A DNA stretch of 12,645 nucleotides from Actinomycetota bacterium. Lineage in GTDB: Bacteria; Actinomycetota; Thermoleophilia; Gaiellales; Gaiellaceae. The translations under genes and the position numbers were made by a program. The notes below the pieces were generated by a model. The model saw only the letters and a list, made by a program, of their open reading frames with translations. It was not told the DNA's origin and ran no database searches. Positions within the stretch are counted from its first letter, which is position 1. Each line of letters begins with the position of its first letter. The DNA is taken from assembly GCA_013812265.1 (NCBI GenBank), contig JACCTQ010000156.1, forward strand, positions 1 to 12,645, written 5' to 3'. Below, in pieces: positions 1 through 7,532 of the stretch.

Positions 1-136
1 GCTGGACGACGCCATGCCGCGTCCTCGGTCGCTTACATGTGCCTGCACATGCGCGCTCCCTGCGTCCTTGCCTGACGCCGCCCAGCGCACCCCGACGACG
101 AAGCGTCATTCTGAAACGAGTTCTAAGAAGGGGGCG
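1..136. other. Left-edge intergenic sequence
   Basis: No convincing gene is seen here. A 7-bp inverted repeat with a 2-base spacer (CATGTGC-CT-GCACATG, 36-51) could be an operator but has no further support. On the minus strand an ATG at 15-13, preceded by GAGGA with a 6-base spacer, could begin a gene leaving the window on the left. Only five codons are visible, so it is not called. Confidence 0.4.
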
Positions 137-163
137 CACGGGGGAAACATGGTTTCCCCCGTG
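137..163 (-). terminator. Hairpin terminator of trkA-trkH
   Basis: A perfect 12-bp inverted repeat (arms 137-148 and 152-163, CACGGGGGAAAC and its complement) with a 3-base loop begins immediately after the trkH stop codon at 166-164. In the minus-strand transcript this is a very stable hairpin directly after translation ends. There is no clean U-run after it, only a C/T-rich stretch with CTTCTT, as is common for terminators in GC-rich actinobacteria. The hairpin is certain; its terminator role is inferred from position. Confidence 0.7.
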
Positions 164-1696
164 TCAACGCCAGTAGCTTCGAGTGAAGAGCACGAGAATG
201 GGGATGATCTCCAGCCGGCCCAGCCACATGAGCGCGATCATCACGACTTTGGAGAACGGGCTGAAGGGTTCGAACGACCCCATTGGGCCGGCGAACCCGA
301 CTCCGGGCCCGACGTTTCCCAGCGTCGTCGCCGCGGCGGCGATGGCCTCGAACGGGGTCACGTCCATGTGCCCGAACGCCGAGTCCAGCATGATCGCGAG
401 TGTGCCGACCGCAAACAGCCCGATGTAAAGCAGCACGAAGGCGACGATCGCCCGCAGGGTGCGTTCTTCGATCGCGACGCGGTTCATCCGGATCGGAGCG
501 ACGAGCTCGGGATGAACGGTCTGGTCCAGCTCGCGGCGGAGGACGCGGCCTATGAGCAGGTGCCGTATCACCTTGACGGATCCTGCGGTCGATCCCGCCG
601 AGCCGCCGACGAACATCAAGCCGATCAAAATCACGAGCGCGAGAGCCGTCCACTCGTTGAAATCCGTGCTCGCGAAACCTGTGGTCGTCATCATCGAGAC
701 GCTCTGGAAGACGGCATGGCGAACGGCAGCCTCGCCTGCATGCAGGTTCTCGGTCACGAGCTCGACGAAGACGAGGAGCGATCCGAGGGCGAGCAGGGCG
801 ACGTAGAGACGGAACTCCTCGTCGCGCGCGAACACGCCTGGCCGCCTGCGCAGGAGTCCCGCGTAGAGCAGCGCGAAGTTCGCGCCCGCGAGCGCCATGA
901 AGAACGCGATCGTCCACTGGCTCGCGGCGCCGAACGGTTCGAGGGACCGTCCATCCGTCGAGAAACCGCCGGTCGGCATGGTTGTGAACGCATGAGCGAC
1001 CGCGTCGTAGAACGACATTCGCTCGTCGATTCCGGTGACTGCGAACGCTGTCAGTGCGGCTATCAGAAGCGCCGTGAATCCGATGTACAAGACCCACAGG
1101 CGGCGCGCCGTCTCGCGTATCGATGTCGTGAGTGGCTCGACCTCTGGCCCGGGTGCCTCCGACTCGAAGAGCTGACGGCCGCCGACGCGGAGACGAGGTA
1201 ACACTGCGAGCGCGAGCACGATGATGCCCATGCCGCCGAGCCACTGCGTGAACTGGCGCCACATCGCGAGCGAGCGGCTCAAACCCTCGACGTCCGTCAG
1301 GATGGTCGCGCCGGTGGTCGTGAAACCGGACATCGCCTCGAAGTAAGCGTCGATCGGATTGGCCAGCTGCTCTTCGCCGGCCAGCAGGTAGGGCAACGCC
1401 CCCGCCGCCGCCGCGACCGCCCACGTCAGCGAGACGACGAGGAATCCTTCGCGCGCTCCGATCCTCTCCTTCCCCTGGGTGAACCGCTCGAGGGCGACGC
1501 CGACGGCTGCCGTCAAGGCCCCTGCGGCTAGAAACGGCCACGGCGCCTCGCGGTACCACACCGCGACCGCCACGGGAAGCAGGAATGCCAGGCTCAGGTA
1601 CTTCGTCAGCGCACCGACGAGGTTGAACGCGCCGCCGATGTCGACGGCCGGCGAGACGCGGCGGAGCGACCGTCCCAGCCGGCCGGCCGCGATCAC
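164..1696 (-). CDS. trkH: TrkH/KtrB-family potassium transporter membrane subunit
   Basis: This is the ion-conducting subunit of a Trk/Ktr potassium uptake system in the inner membrane; it forms the pore and is gated by a cytoplasmic TrkA/RCK ring. The 510-residue protein shows all four pore-loop filters: SGFTTTGAT (about 123-131), TTMPTGGFST (238-247), MTTTGFAST (336-344) and TTLGNVGPG (457-465), each keeping its glycine. The stretch GGSAGSTAGSVK (364-375) and the C-terminal WLGRLEI (491-497) are also family hallmarks. The length is normal and no filter residue is missing. The start is GTG at 1696, overlapping the trkA stop as GTGA, so the two are translationally coupled with the regulator first. 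A strong hairpin follows the stop codon. Confidence 0.96.
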   Translation of the reverse strand: MIAAGRLGRSLRRVSPAVDIGGAFNLVGALTKYLSLAFLLPVAVAVWYREAPWPFLAAGALTAAVGVALERFTQGKERIGAREGFLVVSLTWAVAAAAGALPYLLAGEEQLANPIDAYFEAMSGFTTTGATILTDVEGLSRSLAMWRQFTQWLGGMGIIVLALAVLPRLRVGGRQLFESEAPGPEVEPLTTSIRETARRLWVLYIGFTALLIAALTAFAVTGIDERMSFYDAVAHAFTTMPTGGFSTDGRSLEPFGAASQWTIAFFMALAGANFALLYAGLLRRRPGVFARDEEFRLYVALLALGSLLVFVELVTENLHAGEAAVRHAVFQSVSMMTTTGFASTDFNEWTALALVILIGLMFVGGSAGSTAGSVKVIRHLLIGRVLRRELDQTVHPELVAPIRMNRVAIEERTLRAIVAFVLLYIGLFAVGTLAIMLDSAFGHMDVTPFEAIAAAATTLGNVGPGVGFAGPMGSFEPFSPFSKVVMIALMWLGRLEIIPILVLFTRSYWR

Positions 1697-3021
1697 AGGG
1701 CTCGTTCTACCTCGGGGACTCGGCGGGATTCCGTGAAGAGGATCGCCCGGTCCCCGGGCATCAGCACGTCGTCTCCGTGCGGAAAGATGGCGCGCCCATC
1801 TCTGATGAGCGCGCCGATGAGCGAACCCGTCATGGGCAGCTCGCGAAACGGCCGGTTCGCGAGCGAGCTATCCGGGCGGACCGTGATGTCGAGCACCTCA
1901 TAGCGATCCCCTTCGAGCATCGCGACCTGCTGCGTCCGCGGGTCGTGCGCAAATCTCACTATCTCCTCCGCTGTGATCGAGCGCGGGTTGATCGGGACCG
2001 CCACGCCGGCATCTTCGAAGACGCGTTCCGAGACCGCATCGTGTACGACGGCGATCCGGAATCTCACGCCGTGGAGCTTTGCGAGCGTCGCGGCGTAGTG
2101 GTTTTTCGCATCGTCCCGCATCGCGAAGATCGCTGCCTTCGTGGCTCCGATCCTCTCGCGCTCCAGGAATTCGGGGTCGATTCCCGTGGCCTGGTAGACC
2201 CTCGCCCCGGGGAGCTCCTCCGCCACCTCGCGGGCCCGCTTTGCGATCGGCTCGACGATGCGCACGCGGATGCCCTGGTCGAGGAGCACGCGCGCCACCG
2301 CGGTTCCGGTGCGGCCACAGCCGAAGATGACGACGTCCTCGACGCTCCGGTCGCCGCGCGCCATGAGCGCGCTCCATTCACGTGCCGCCTGGGGCGAGCC
2401 GATGACGATGATCCGGTCGCCGGTGTGAATCGACTCGTTCCCGCGGGGGATGATCATCTCGCCGTCGCGGATGATGCTCGCGACCTTCGAGTTCGCAGGG
2501 ACGCGTGCGTCCCGCAGCGGCAGTCCGATCACCTCCGTGTGGCCGACACTAGGCTCGACGTCGAACTCCACGATCTGCACCTGCCCCTCGGCGAAGACGT
2601 CCGTCTGCCGCGCGGCGGGCACCCCGATCAGGCGGGAGATCGCGAGGGCGGTCTCGAGCTCCGACGAGACGAGGAAGTCGGCGTCCAGCTCACGTTCGTG
2701 CCAGATTTCGAGGTACTCGACGTTGGTGGTTCGTACGATCGTCTTCGTGTCGGGAGACAGCTTTCTGCAGAAGACGGACGCGATGATGTTCATCTCGTCC
2801 CGCGACGTGCACGCGATGAGCAGGTCGGCGTCCTTCACGCCTGCCTGCTGCAGCGTTCGCCGGCTCGCTCCGTCTCCCTCGACCGTGGCGACGTCGTAGC
2901 GGTGCGACAATGCGCCGAGCCGGCTCGGGTCGAGGTCGATCATCGTCAGATCGTGCTTCTCGTGGAGAGCTTCGACGATCGTCGTTCCGACCTGTCCTGC
3001 TCCGATGATCAAGATCTTCAT
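1693..3021 (-). CDS. trkA: TrkA potassium uptake regulator, tandem RCK protein
   Basis: This is the cytoplasmic nucleotide-binding subunit that gates TrkH. The 442-residue protein has the full two-unit layout: RCK_N with GAGQVG (7-12) and an acidic D29 ending beta-2, RCK_C at about 140-220, a second RCK_N with GCGRTG (234-239) and E257, and a second RCK_C at about 365-435. The glycine motifs are intact, so NAD(H) or ATP/ADP binding is expected. The start is ATG at 3021. There is no Shine-Dalgarno sequence; TAGCCT lies 7 bases upstream, which suggests a leaderless transcript. The gene ends by overlapping trkH and is divergent from the APC permease gene, only 52 bp away. Confidence 0.96.
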   Translation of the reverse strand: MKILIIGAGQVGTTIVEALHEKHDLTMIDLDPSRLGALSHRYDVATVEGDGASRRTLQQAGVKDADLLIACTSRDEMNIIASVFCRKLSPDTKTIVRTTNVEYLEIWHERELDADFLVSSELETALAISRLIGVPAARQTDVFAEGQVQIVEFDVEPSVGHTEVIGLPLRDARVPANSKVASIIRDGEMIIPRGNESIHTGDRIIVIGSPQAAREWSALMARGDRSVEDVVIFGCGRTGTAVARVLLDQGIRVRIVEPIAKRAREVAEELPGARVYQATGIDPEFLERERIGATKAAIFAMRDDAKNHYAATLAKLHGVRFRIAVVHDAVSERVFEDAGVAVPINPRSITAEEIVRFAHDPRTQQVAMLEGDRYEVLDITVRPDSSLANRPFRELPMTGSLIGALIRDGRAIFPHGDDVLMPGDRAILFTESRRVPEVERAL

Positions 3022-3028
3022 CGGCGAG

Positions 3029-3034
3029 AGGCTA
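3029..3034 (-). promoter_or_regulatory. Putative -10 box of leaderless trkA promoter
   Basis: TAGCCT on the minus strand fits the actinobacterial TAnnnT -10 pattern and is followed by 7 bases and the trkA ATG. Transcription would therefore begin at or next to the start codon. No convincing -35 box is seen. The whole divergent spacer is only 52 bp and also holds the opposing promoter at 3062-3067, so the two units may interfere or be co-regulated. Confidence 0.45.
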
Positions 3035-3061
3035 ACTGGCAGCGCGGGTCCGCTTGAGGTC

Positions 3062-3067
3062 TAGAGT
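3062..3067 (+). promoter_or_regulatory. Putative -10 box of leaderless APC-UspA promoter
   Basis: TAGAGT ends 6 bases before the GTG at 3074 and matches TAnnnT. With no Shine-Dalgarno sequence before the GTG, a leaderless message is likely. A -35 element is not evident. Confidence 0.45.
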
Positions 3068-3073
3068 CTCGCG

Positions 3074-4969
3074 GTGCCTCGCCGGCGTCGCCAGCAAGCG
3101 GTTCTCGACCCGGTGCTCGGTGCACCGGCCCTCTTCGCCACGGCCTACGGCAACGTCGGCTCCTCGATCTACTACGCACTCGGGCTGACGGCGGGTTTCG
3201 CGCTCGGCCTGACGCCGCTCGTATTCCTCATCGCCGGCGTCATCTTCGCCGCGACAGCTGCGACCTACGCGGAGGGAACCGTTCGTTACCCGGAGGCCGG
3301 CGGCTCGTCGAGCTTCGCTCGTCACGCGTTCAACGAGCTGGTGAGCTTCGGGGCGGCGTGGGCGCAGATGCTGAACTACGTGATCACGATCGCTATCTCG
3401 GCGTTCTTCGTCCCGCACTACCTGTCCATCTTCTGGGAGCCGCTGAACGAGAACCCCTGGGATGTGATCGGCGGTACGGCGGTGATCGTCTTCCTCGTCG
3501 CGCTGAACGTCGTCGGCGTGCGCGAGGCGGCCCGGCTGAACATCTTCCTGGCGGTGGTCGACTTCGCCACGCAGGTGCTGCTCGTGCTGCTCGGGTTCGT
3601 GCTCATCTTCGACCCCGGCACGCTGGTGGGCAACGTCGAATTCGGCGTTGCCCCCACCTGGAGCCAGTTCCTGCTCGCGATTCCCGTCGGCATGATCGCC
3701 TACACCGGGATCGAGACGATCTCCAACCTGGCCGAGGAGACGCGGAACCCGGTACGGGACGTCCCCGCCTCGATTCGCCTCGTGGCGATCGCCGTGTTCG
3801 CGATCTACCTCACCCTGCCGGTGATCGCGCTTTCCGCTCTGCCGGTGTTTCGCGACGCCGACGGCGATTACGTCACCAAGCTCGGGCTCGGGCCCGAGGA
3901 GGGCGGCTTCGAGAACGACCCGGTGCTGGGCCTCGTGGAGAACCTCGGGCTCTCCGGAGGCCTTCTCCACGCGCTCCAGATCTACGTCGGCATCCTCGCC
4001 GCGACAATCCTGTTCATCGCCACGAACGCCGGGGTCATCGGAGCGTCCCGGATTACCTACTCGATGGCGACGTACCGTCAACTACCGGAGCGGTTCCGGC
4101 GCTTGCACCCACGCTTCAAGACACCTTGGCTATCCCTCGTGGTCTTCGCGGGGATCGTGTCGATCGCGGTGATCATCCCCGGCCAGACGGACTTCCTGGG
4201 CACGATGTACACGTTCGGCGCGATGCTGTCGTTCACGATCGCGCACGTTGCCGTGATCGCGCTCCGCTTCCGGTCGCGGGACGAGGAGCTCCAGTTCAGG
4301 GCACGGCCGAACCTTCGTCTCGGCGGTATCGACTGGCCGCTCTTCGCGGTTTTCGGTGGTTTGGGAACTGCGATCGCTTGGCTCGTCGTCGTCGTCCAGG
4401 AACCCCTCACGCGGTGGGCCGGCCTCGGCTGGCTCGCGCTCGGCTTCGCCGTTTACGTCGTGTATCGCAAGCGCTTCGTGCGCTCGCCGCTGGGGGAGAC
4501 GGTTCGTGCGCCCGCGCTCGTCCTCGGGCCCTCGCTGACGCTGGACTACCGGACGATCGTCGTTCCCGTCCTTCGAACCGCGGAATCGGAGGAGGCGCTG
4601 GTCGCTGCCGCCCGTCTTGCCGCGCAGAAAGGAGCGACGGTAACGGTGCTCAACGTGGTGGAAGTGCCGCTGGATCTTCCTCTCGACGCCGATCTTCGTG
4701 ACGCCGAGGAACGGGCCGAGCAGGTGCTCGACGATGCCCAGGCCCTGCTCGAGAGCTACGGCGTGCGCGTCGTGACCCGTCTCATCCGGGCTCGCAGCGC
4801 TGGCGCAGCGATCGCGCAGGAAGCCGACCGGCGGAACGCCGAGTTGGTCGTGATGGGGGCGCCGAGAAGGCGCGGGCGATCCGGGACGCCCATCTTCGGT
4901 AGGACGGTCGACTACGTGCTGAAGACGAGCCCGGCGCGCGTGCTCGTCGCCGCGGGACAGAGGGCATGA
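3074..4969 (+). CDS. APC-superfamily permease with C-terminal UspA domain (first copy; KimA/KUP-like candidate)
   Basis: This is a 631-residue inner-membrane transporter. Residues about 20-465 form an APC/LeuT-fold permease of roughly 12 helices, and residues about 491-626 form a cytoplasmic universal-stress-protein domain. TM1 reads YGNVGSSIYYALG (25-37), resembling the KUP signature YGDIGTSPLY rather than the GxG of amino-acid permeases. TM6 reads AYTGIETISN (209-218). The USP phosphate-binding glycines are only partly kept (G595, then R598 where Gly is usual, G609). The GTG start at 3074 follows a TAnnnT box. The stop overlaps the next small gene as ATGA. Regulators of K+ transport lie on both sides, so K+ or another cation is a reasonable substrate guess. 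Automated annotation would probably say amino-acid permease. The architecture is secure; the substrate is inferred. Confidence 0.9.
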   Translation: MPRRRRQQAVLDPVLGAPALFATAYGNVGSSIYYALGLTAGFALGLTPLVFLIAGVIFAATAATYAEGTVRYPEAGGSSSFARHAFNELVSFGAAWAQMLNYVITIAISAFFVPHYLSIFWEPLNENPWDVIGGTAVIVFLVALNVVGVREAARLNIFLAVVDFATQVLLVLLGFVLIFDPGTLVGNVEFGVAPTWSQFLLAIPVGMIAYTGIETISNLAEETRNPVRDVPASIRLVAIAVFAIYLTLPVIALSALPVFRDADGDYVTKLGLGPEEGGFENDPVLGLVENLGLSGGLLHALQIYVGILAATILFIATNAGVIGASRITYSMATYRQLPERFRRLHPRFKTPWLSLVVFAGIVSIAVIIPGQTDFLGTMYTFGAMLSFTIAHVAVIALRFRSRDEELQFRARPNLRLGGIDWPLFAVFGGLGTAIAWLVVVVQEPLTRWAGLGWLALGFAVYVVYRKRFVRSPLGETVRAPALVLGPSLTLDYRTIVVPVLRTAESEEALVAAARLAAQKGATVTVLNVVEVPLDLPLDADLRDAEERAEQVLDDAQALLESYGVRVVTRLIRARSAGAAIAQEADRRNAELVVMGAPRRRGRSGTPIFGRTVDYVLKTSPARVLVAAGQRA

Positions 4970-5133
4970 GACGCCTTCAGGTAAAGGCGACGGTCCTGGT
5001 CTCCGCCCTCCTCGCGGTGATCGGAATCGTGCTCATCGTGGAGACCGCGCTGCTCGGTGGCGGCATGGGGTTCCTGCTCGGCGCCATGTTCCTGCTCGCC
5101 GGCGGTCTGCGCATCTACCTACTCCGGCGGTAG
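4966..5133 (+). CDS. Small two-helix membrane protein (55 aa)
   Basis: I do not recognise this family. An ATG at 4966 overlaps the preceding permease stop (ATGA), and the frame runs 55 codons to TAG at 5131-5133, four bases before the next permease ATG. The product has a basic start (MRRLQVK), a hydrophobic helix at about 8-26, a Gly-rich turn (GGG, 31-33), a second helix at about 34-49, and a basic end (YLLRR). A positive-inside hairpin with both ends in the cytoplasm is likely. Tight coupling between two paralogous transporters suggests an accessory or stabilising subunit, as KdpF is for KdpA, but that is inference. No similar small gene is seen elsewhere in the window. Confidence 0.62.
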   Translation: MRRLQVKATVLVSALLAVIGIVLIVETALLGGGMGFLLGAMFLLAGGLRIYLLRR

Positions 5134-5137
5134 CGGC

Positions 5138-7060
5138 ATGGCAGGAAAGATCCCCGGTCTCAGCCGCGTGCTCGACACGCGCTCGATCGCCTCGGTCGCC
5201 TACGGGGAGATCGCCTCCTCGCTGTACTTCGCACTGGGGGTCGTGGCGCTGCACGCGCTCGGGTTCACGCCGTGGGTGCTGCTCGCGGTGGGCGGGCTGT
5301 TCCTGCTGGTCTCGCTGTCATATGCCGAAGGCACCGCCGCGATTCCGGAAACGGGCGGCGCGGCGACGTTCGTCCGCCGAGCCTTCAACGACCCCGCGGG
5401 CTTCCTGACGGGCTGGGCGCTCCTGCTCGACTACCTGATCGTCATTGCGCTCGCCGCCCTATTCCTACCGCACTACCTCGGCAACGCGGTCGGATGGGAC
5501 GCGATCACCGCCGGTCCGTGGGATGCGGTCATCGGTGTGGGCGTTATCGTCGCGATCGCCGGAATTCGGCTGGTCCGGCGCCCGGGGCTGTATCGAGTCG
5601 CGGTCGTGGTGGCCTTCACGGCGCTCGTCTCGCATCTCCTCATCGTCTTTCTCGGCCTCGCCTTGCTCGTGTCCTCCGATGGACTCTCCAGCGGCGTCGA
5701 CCTCGGGGTCGCCCCGACGTGGCAGGCAATCGCGTTCGCGCTACCCCTCGCGATGCTCGCGTACACGGGGCTGGAGACGGTCGCGAACTTCGCCGCGGAG
5801 ACGCGCGAGCCCGGGCGAACGCTTCCGCGGAGCCTCTTCGCCGGAATCGGCGCCGCGGTGCTCGTCTCGTTCGCGGTGGGCGTGGTCGGCATTTCCGCGT
5901 ACCCGGCCCACGCAGATCCGAGCGGCCCCGGCGGGTACGCGAGCGACCTCGGCGTCGAATGGCTGCGCGCACCGCTCGTCGGAATCGCCGTGGCCTTCGA
6001 GGGCTCGCTGCCGAGCCTGGCAGTCGATCTTCTACGCGCCTTTCTCGGTGTAACAGGGAGCCTGGTGCTGGTGGGCGCCGTTACGACGTCGATCTCGGGC
6101 GCCGGCCGGCTGGCGTACTCCCTCGGAAGGCACCAGATGCTTCCTCACGCTTTCGGCGTGCTGAACCGCCGCACGCTCATCGCACCCGTCTCGATCGTCA
6201 GTGCAGCCGCGATCTCGTGCGCGCTTCTCGTCCTGACAGCCCCGCTGGAACGCGAGGTCCGCTTCCTTGCCAGCCTGTACAGCTTCGGCGTCCTGATCGC
6301 CTTCACGGCGGCTCAGGTGGCCGTCATCCGTCTGCGGTTCACCGAGCCCGCGCTCGCCCGCCCGTTTCGCGTCCCGGTGAACGTCCGCATCCGTGGTACG
6401 CGTGTACCGCTCGCCGCTCTCCTTGGAGCGCCGCTCACGTTTGCGATCTGGGTCTCTGCGCTCGCGACCCACGGCGCGTCCAGGATCGCCGGCCCGATCT
6501 GGCTCCTGCTCGGAATCATCGTCTTCGTGGCCGTTCGCCGGTCGGCCGGAGAGAGGTTGCTAAAGCGGGTCCAGGCGCCCGTAGCCGACCTCGTGCCCGC
6601 CGCCGAAGGCGTCTACCAGCGCATCCTCGTACCACTCAAGCTGGGCCCCATCGGTGAGGAGGTGTTGGCGACCGCTCTCAGGCTCGCCGATGAGCGCCGC
6701 TGTGGGATCGACGTTCTTCACGTCATCCGCGTTCCGCTCGACCGCGACCTCGACGCAGAGCTCACGGCAGAGGAAGAACGGGCCGAGGCGTCACTCGCGG
6801 ATGCCAAGGAGCTAGCCTCCGAGCATGGGGTCACGATCTCGGGCGAGATCGTCCGGGGCCGTGCGCTGGGAGAGGCGATCGTACGCAGGGCCAAAGAGCG
6901 GGGCGCGGATCTGATCGTGATGGGGTCGGCGCCCAGGTGGAGGCGTCAATCGCGCTTCTTCAGCCCGACCGTGGACTACGTGCTGCGAAAGGCGGACTGC
7001 GAGGTGATGGTCGTTGCCTATCCGCAGGGCGTCCTCGACGAGGATGGGGCGGAGGCGTGA
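5138..7060 (+). CDS. APC-superfamily permease with C-terminal UspA domain (second copy)
   Basis: This 640-residue paralogue of the preceding permease has the same layout: an APC-fold membrane part (about 15-470) and a UspA domain (about 493-628). TM1 reads YGEIASSLYFALG (22-34) and TM6 AYTGLETVAN (208-217). Near 96-99 it has LLDY where the first copy has MLNY. The USP nucleotide motif is nearly gone: G596 remains but the later Gly and Gly-Ser are replaced (S609-P610), so this domain probably does not bind ATP classically. The ATG at 5138 is chosen because homology with the first copy begins there; the frame stays open upstream to 5057, but only over the small gene. Regulators of the TrkA type follow 28 bp downstream. 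A cation such as K+ is a plausible substrate, unproven. Confidence 0.9.
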   Translation: MAGKIPGLSRVLDTRSIASVAYGEIASSLYFALGVVALHALGFTPWVLLAVGGLFLLVSLSYAEGTAAIPETGGAATFVRRAFNDPAGFLTGWALLLDYLIVIALAALFLPHYLGNAVGWDAITAGPWDAVIGVGVIVAIAGIRLVRRPGLYRVAVVVAFTALVSHLLIVFLGLALLVSSDGLSSGVDLGVAPTWQAIAFALPLAMLAYTGLETVANFAAETREPGRTLPRSLFAGIGAAVLVSFAVGVVGISAYPAHADPSGPGGYASDLGVEWLRAPLVGIAVAFEGSLPSLAVDLLRAFLGVTGSLVLVGAVTTSISGAGRLAYSLGRHQMLPHAFGVLNRRTLIAPVSIVSAAAISCALLVLTAPLEREVRFLASLYSFGVLIAFTAAQVAVIRLRFTEPALARPFRVPVNVRIRGTRVPLAALLGAPLTFAIWVSALATHGASRIAGPIWLLLGIIVFVAVRRSAGERLLKRVQAPVADLVPAAEGVYQRILVPLKLGPIGEEVLATALRLADERRCGIDVLHVIRVPLDRDLDAELTAEEERAEASLADAKELASEHGVTISGEIVRGRALGEAIVRRAKERGADLIVMGSAPRWRRQSRFFSPTVDYVLRKADCEVMVVAYPQGVLDEDGAEA

Positions 7061-7076
7061 CACGCCGACGCTCAGC

Positions 7077-7082
7077 TACGCT
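7077..7082 (+). promoter_or_regulatory. Putative internal -10 box before the RCK pair
   Basis: TACGCT ends 6 bases before the GTG at 7089 and fits TAnnnT, the same geometry as the other unit-leading genes here. The preceding permease ends at 7060, so this may be an internal leaderless promoter that lets the RCK pair be made separately from the permeases. Confidence 0.35.
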
Positions 7083-7088
7083 CAGGCC

Positions 7089-7520
7089 GTGAAGGCGCTT
7101 GTCGTCGGCTGTGGAAGAGTCGGCTCGGCAGTAGCCCGCCAGCTTCAGGGCGAGGGTTGGGACGTCGTGGCGATCGACGAGAAGGAAGAGGCGCTCAACC
7201 GCCTAGGAGAGGACTGGCCGGGCGGATTCATCGTCGGGCACGGGATGGACGTCGACCTGCTGCGCGAGGCCGGGATCGAGGATGCGGACGCGGTCGTGGT
7301 GGCGACGAACGGCGACAACACGAACCTTGTCGTCGCCCAGATCGCGCAGAAGCGATTCGACATCCAGTGTGTCGTCGCCCGGATCCTCGATCCAGCGCGG
7401 GCGAGGTTCTACGCGGAGCGCGGGCTGCGCACCATCTGTCCCACGTCCACCGCGATCGACGTTCTCACCGAGGCCGTCCGCGCTTGCGACGTCCGGCCAC
7501 AGCAGGTGTCTCCCGTCTAG
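7089..7520 (+). CDS. Half-length TrkA/KtrA-family RCK_N protein
   Basis: This is a cytoplasmic NAD-binding regulatory subunit of K+ transport, 143 residues long. It holds one Rossmann RCK_N domain: GCGRVG (7-12), the acidic D30 after beta-2, and ATNGDNTN in the middle strand region. It stops just after the Rossmann fold, whereas family members are typically about 215-225 residues with an RCK_C domain. The start is taken as GTG 7089 because the beta-1 strand (VKALVVG) begins there; the upstream extension to 7014 overlaps the permease. The missing RCK_C is not in another frame, since the next gene begins 12 bases after the stop. It may pair with the full-length regulator that follows. It corresponds in position to mycobacterial ceoB. 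Confidence 0.86.
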   Translation: MKALVVGCGRVGSAVARQLQGEGWDVVAIDEKEEALNRLGEDWPGGFIVGHGMDVDLLREAGIEDADAVVVATNGDNTNLVVAQIAQKRFDIQCVVARILDPARARFYAERGLRTICPTSTAIDVLTEAVRACDVRPQQVSPV

Positions 7521-7532
7521 ATGGTTGTCTAG

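Noticed and set aside
14..1201. Long plus-strand open frame opposite trkH
   Set aside because: It is rich in Arg, Glu, Asp and His with no recognisable domain and lies antisense to a textbook TrkH; such shadows are expected in GC-rich genes.
1777..3057. Plus-strand open frame of 426 codons opposite trkA
   Set aside because: It is the complement of a clear tandem-RCK TrkA, has low-complexity acidic/basic composition and no domain.
3358..4701. Alternative plus-strand frame inside the first permease
   Set aside because: Its Arg/Gly/Ala-rich product has no hydrophobic segments or motifs; the permease frame is unambiguous. The same applies to 5272-6657 in the second permease.
5057..5137. Upstream extension of the second permease
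   Set aside because: The extra 27 residues overlap the small two-helix gene, are Ser/Cys-rich and have no counterpart in the first permease; ATG 5138 is preferred.
7014..7088. Upstream extension of the half RCK protein
   Set aside because: It overlaps the end of the permease and puts 25 basic residues before the beta-1 strand that normally begins RCK proteins.
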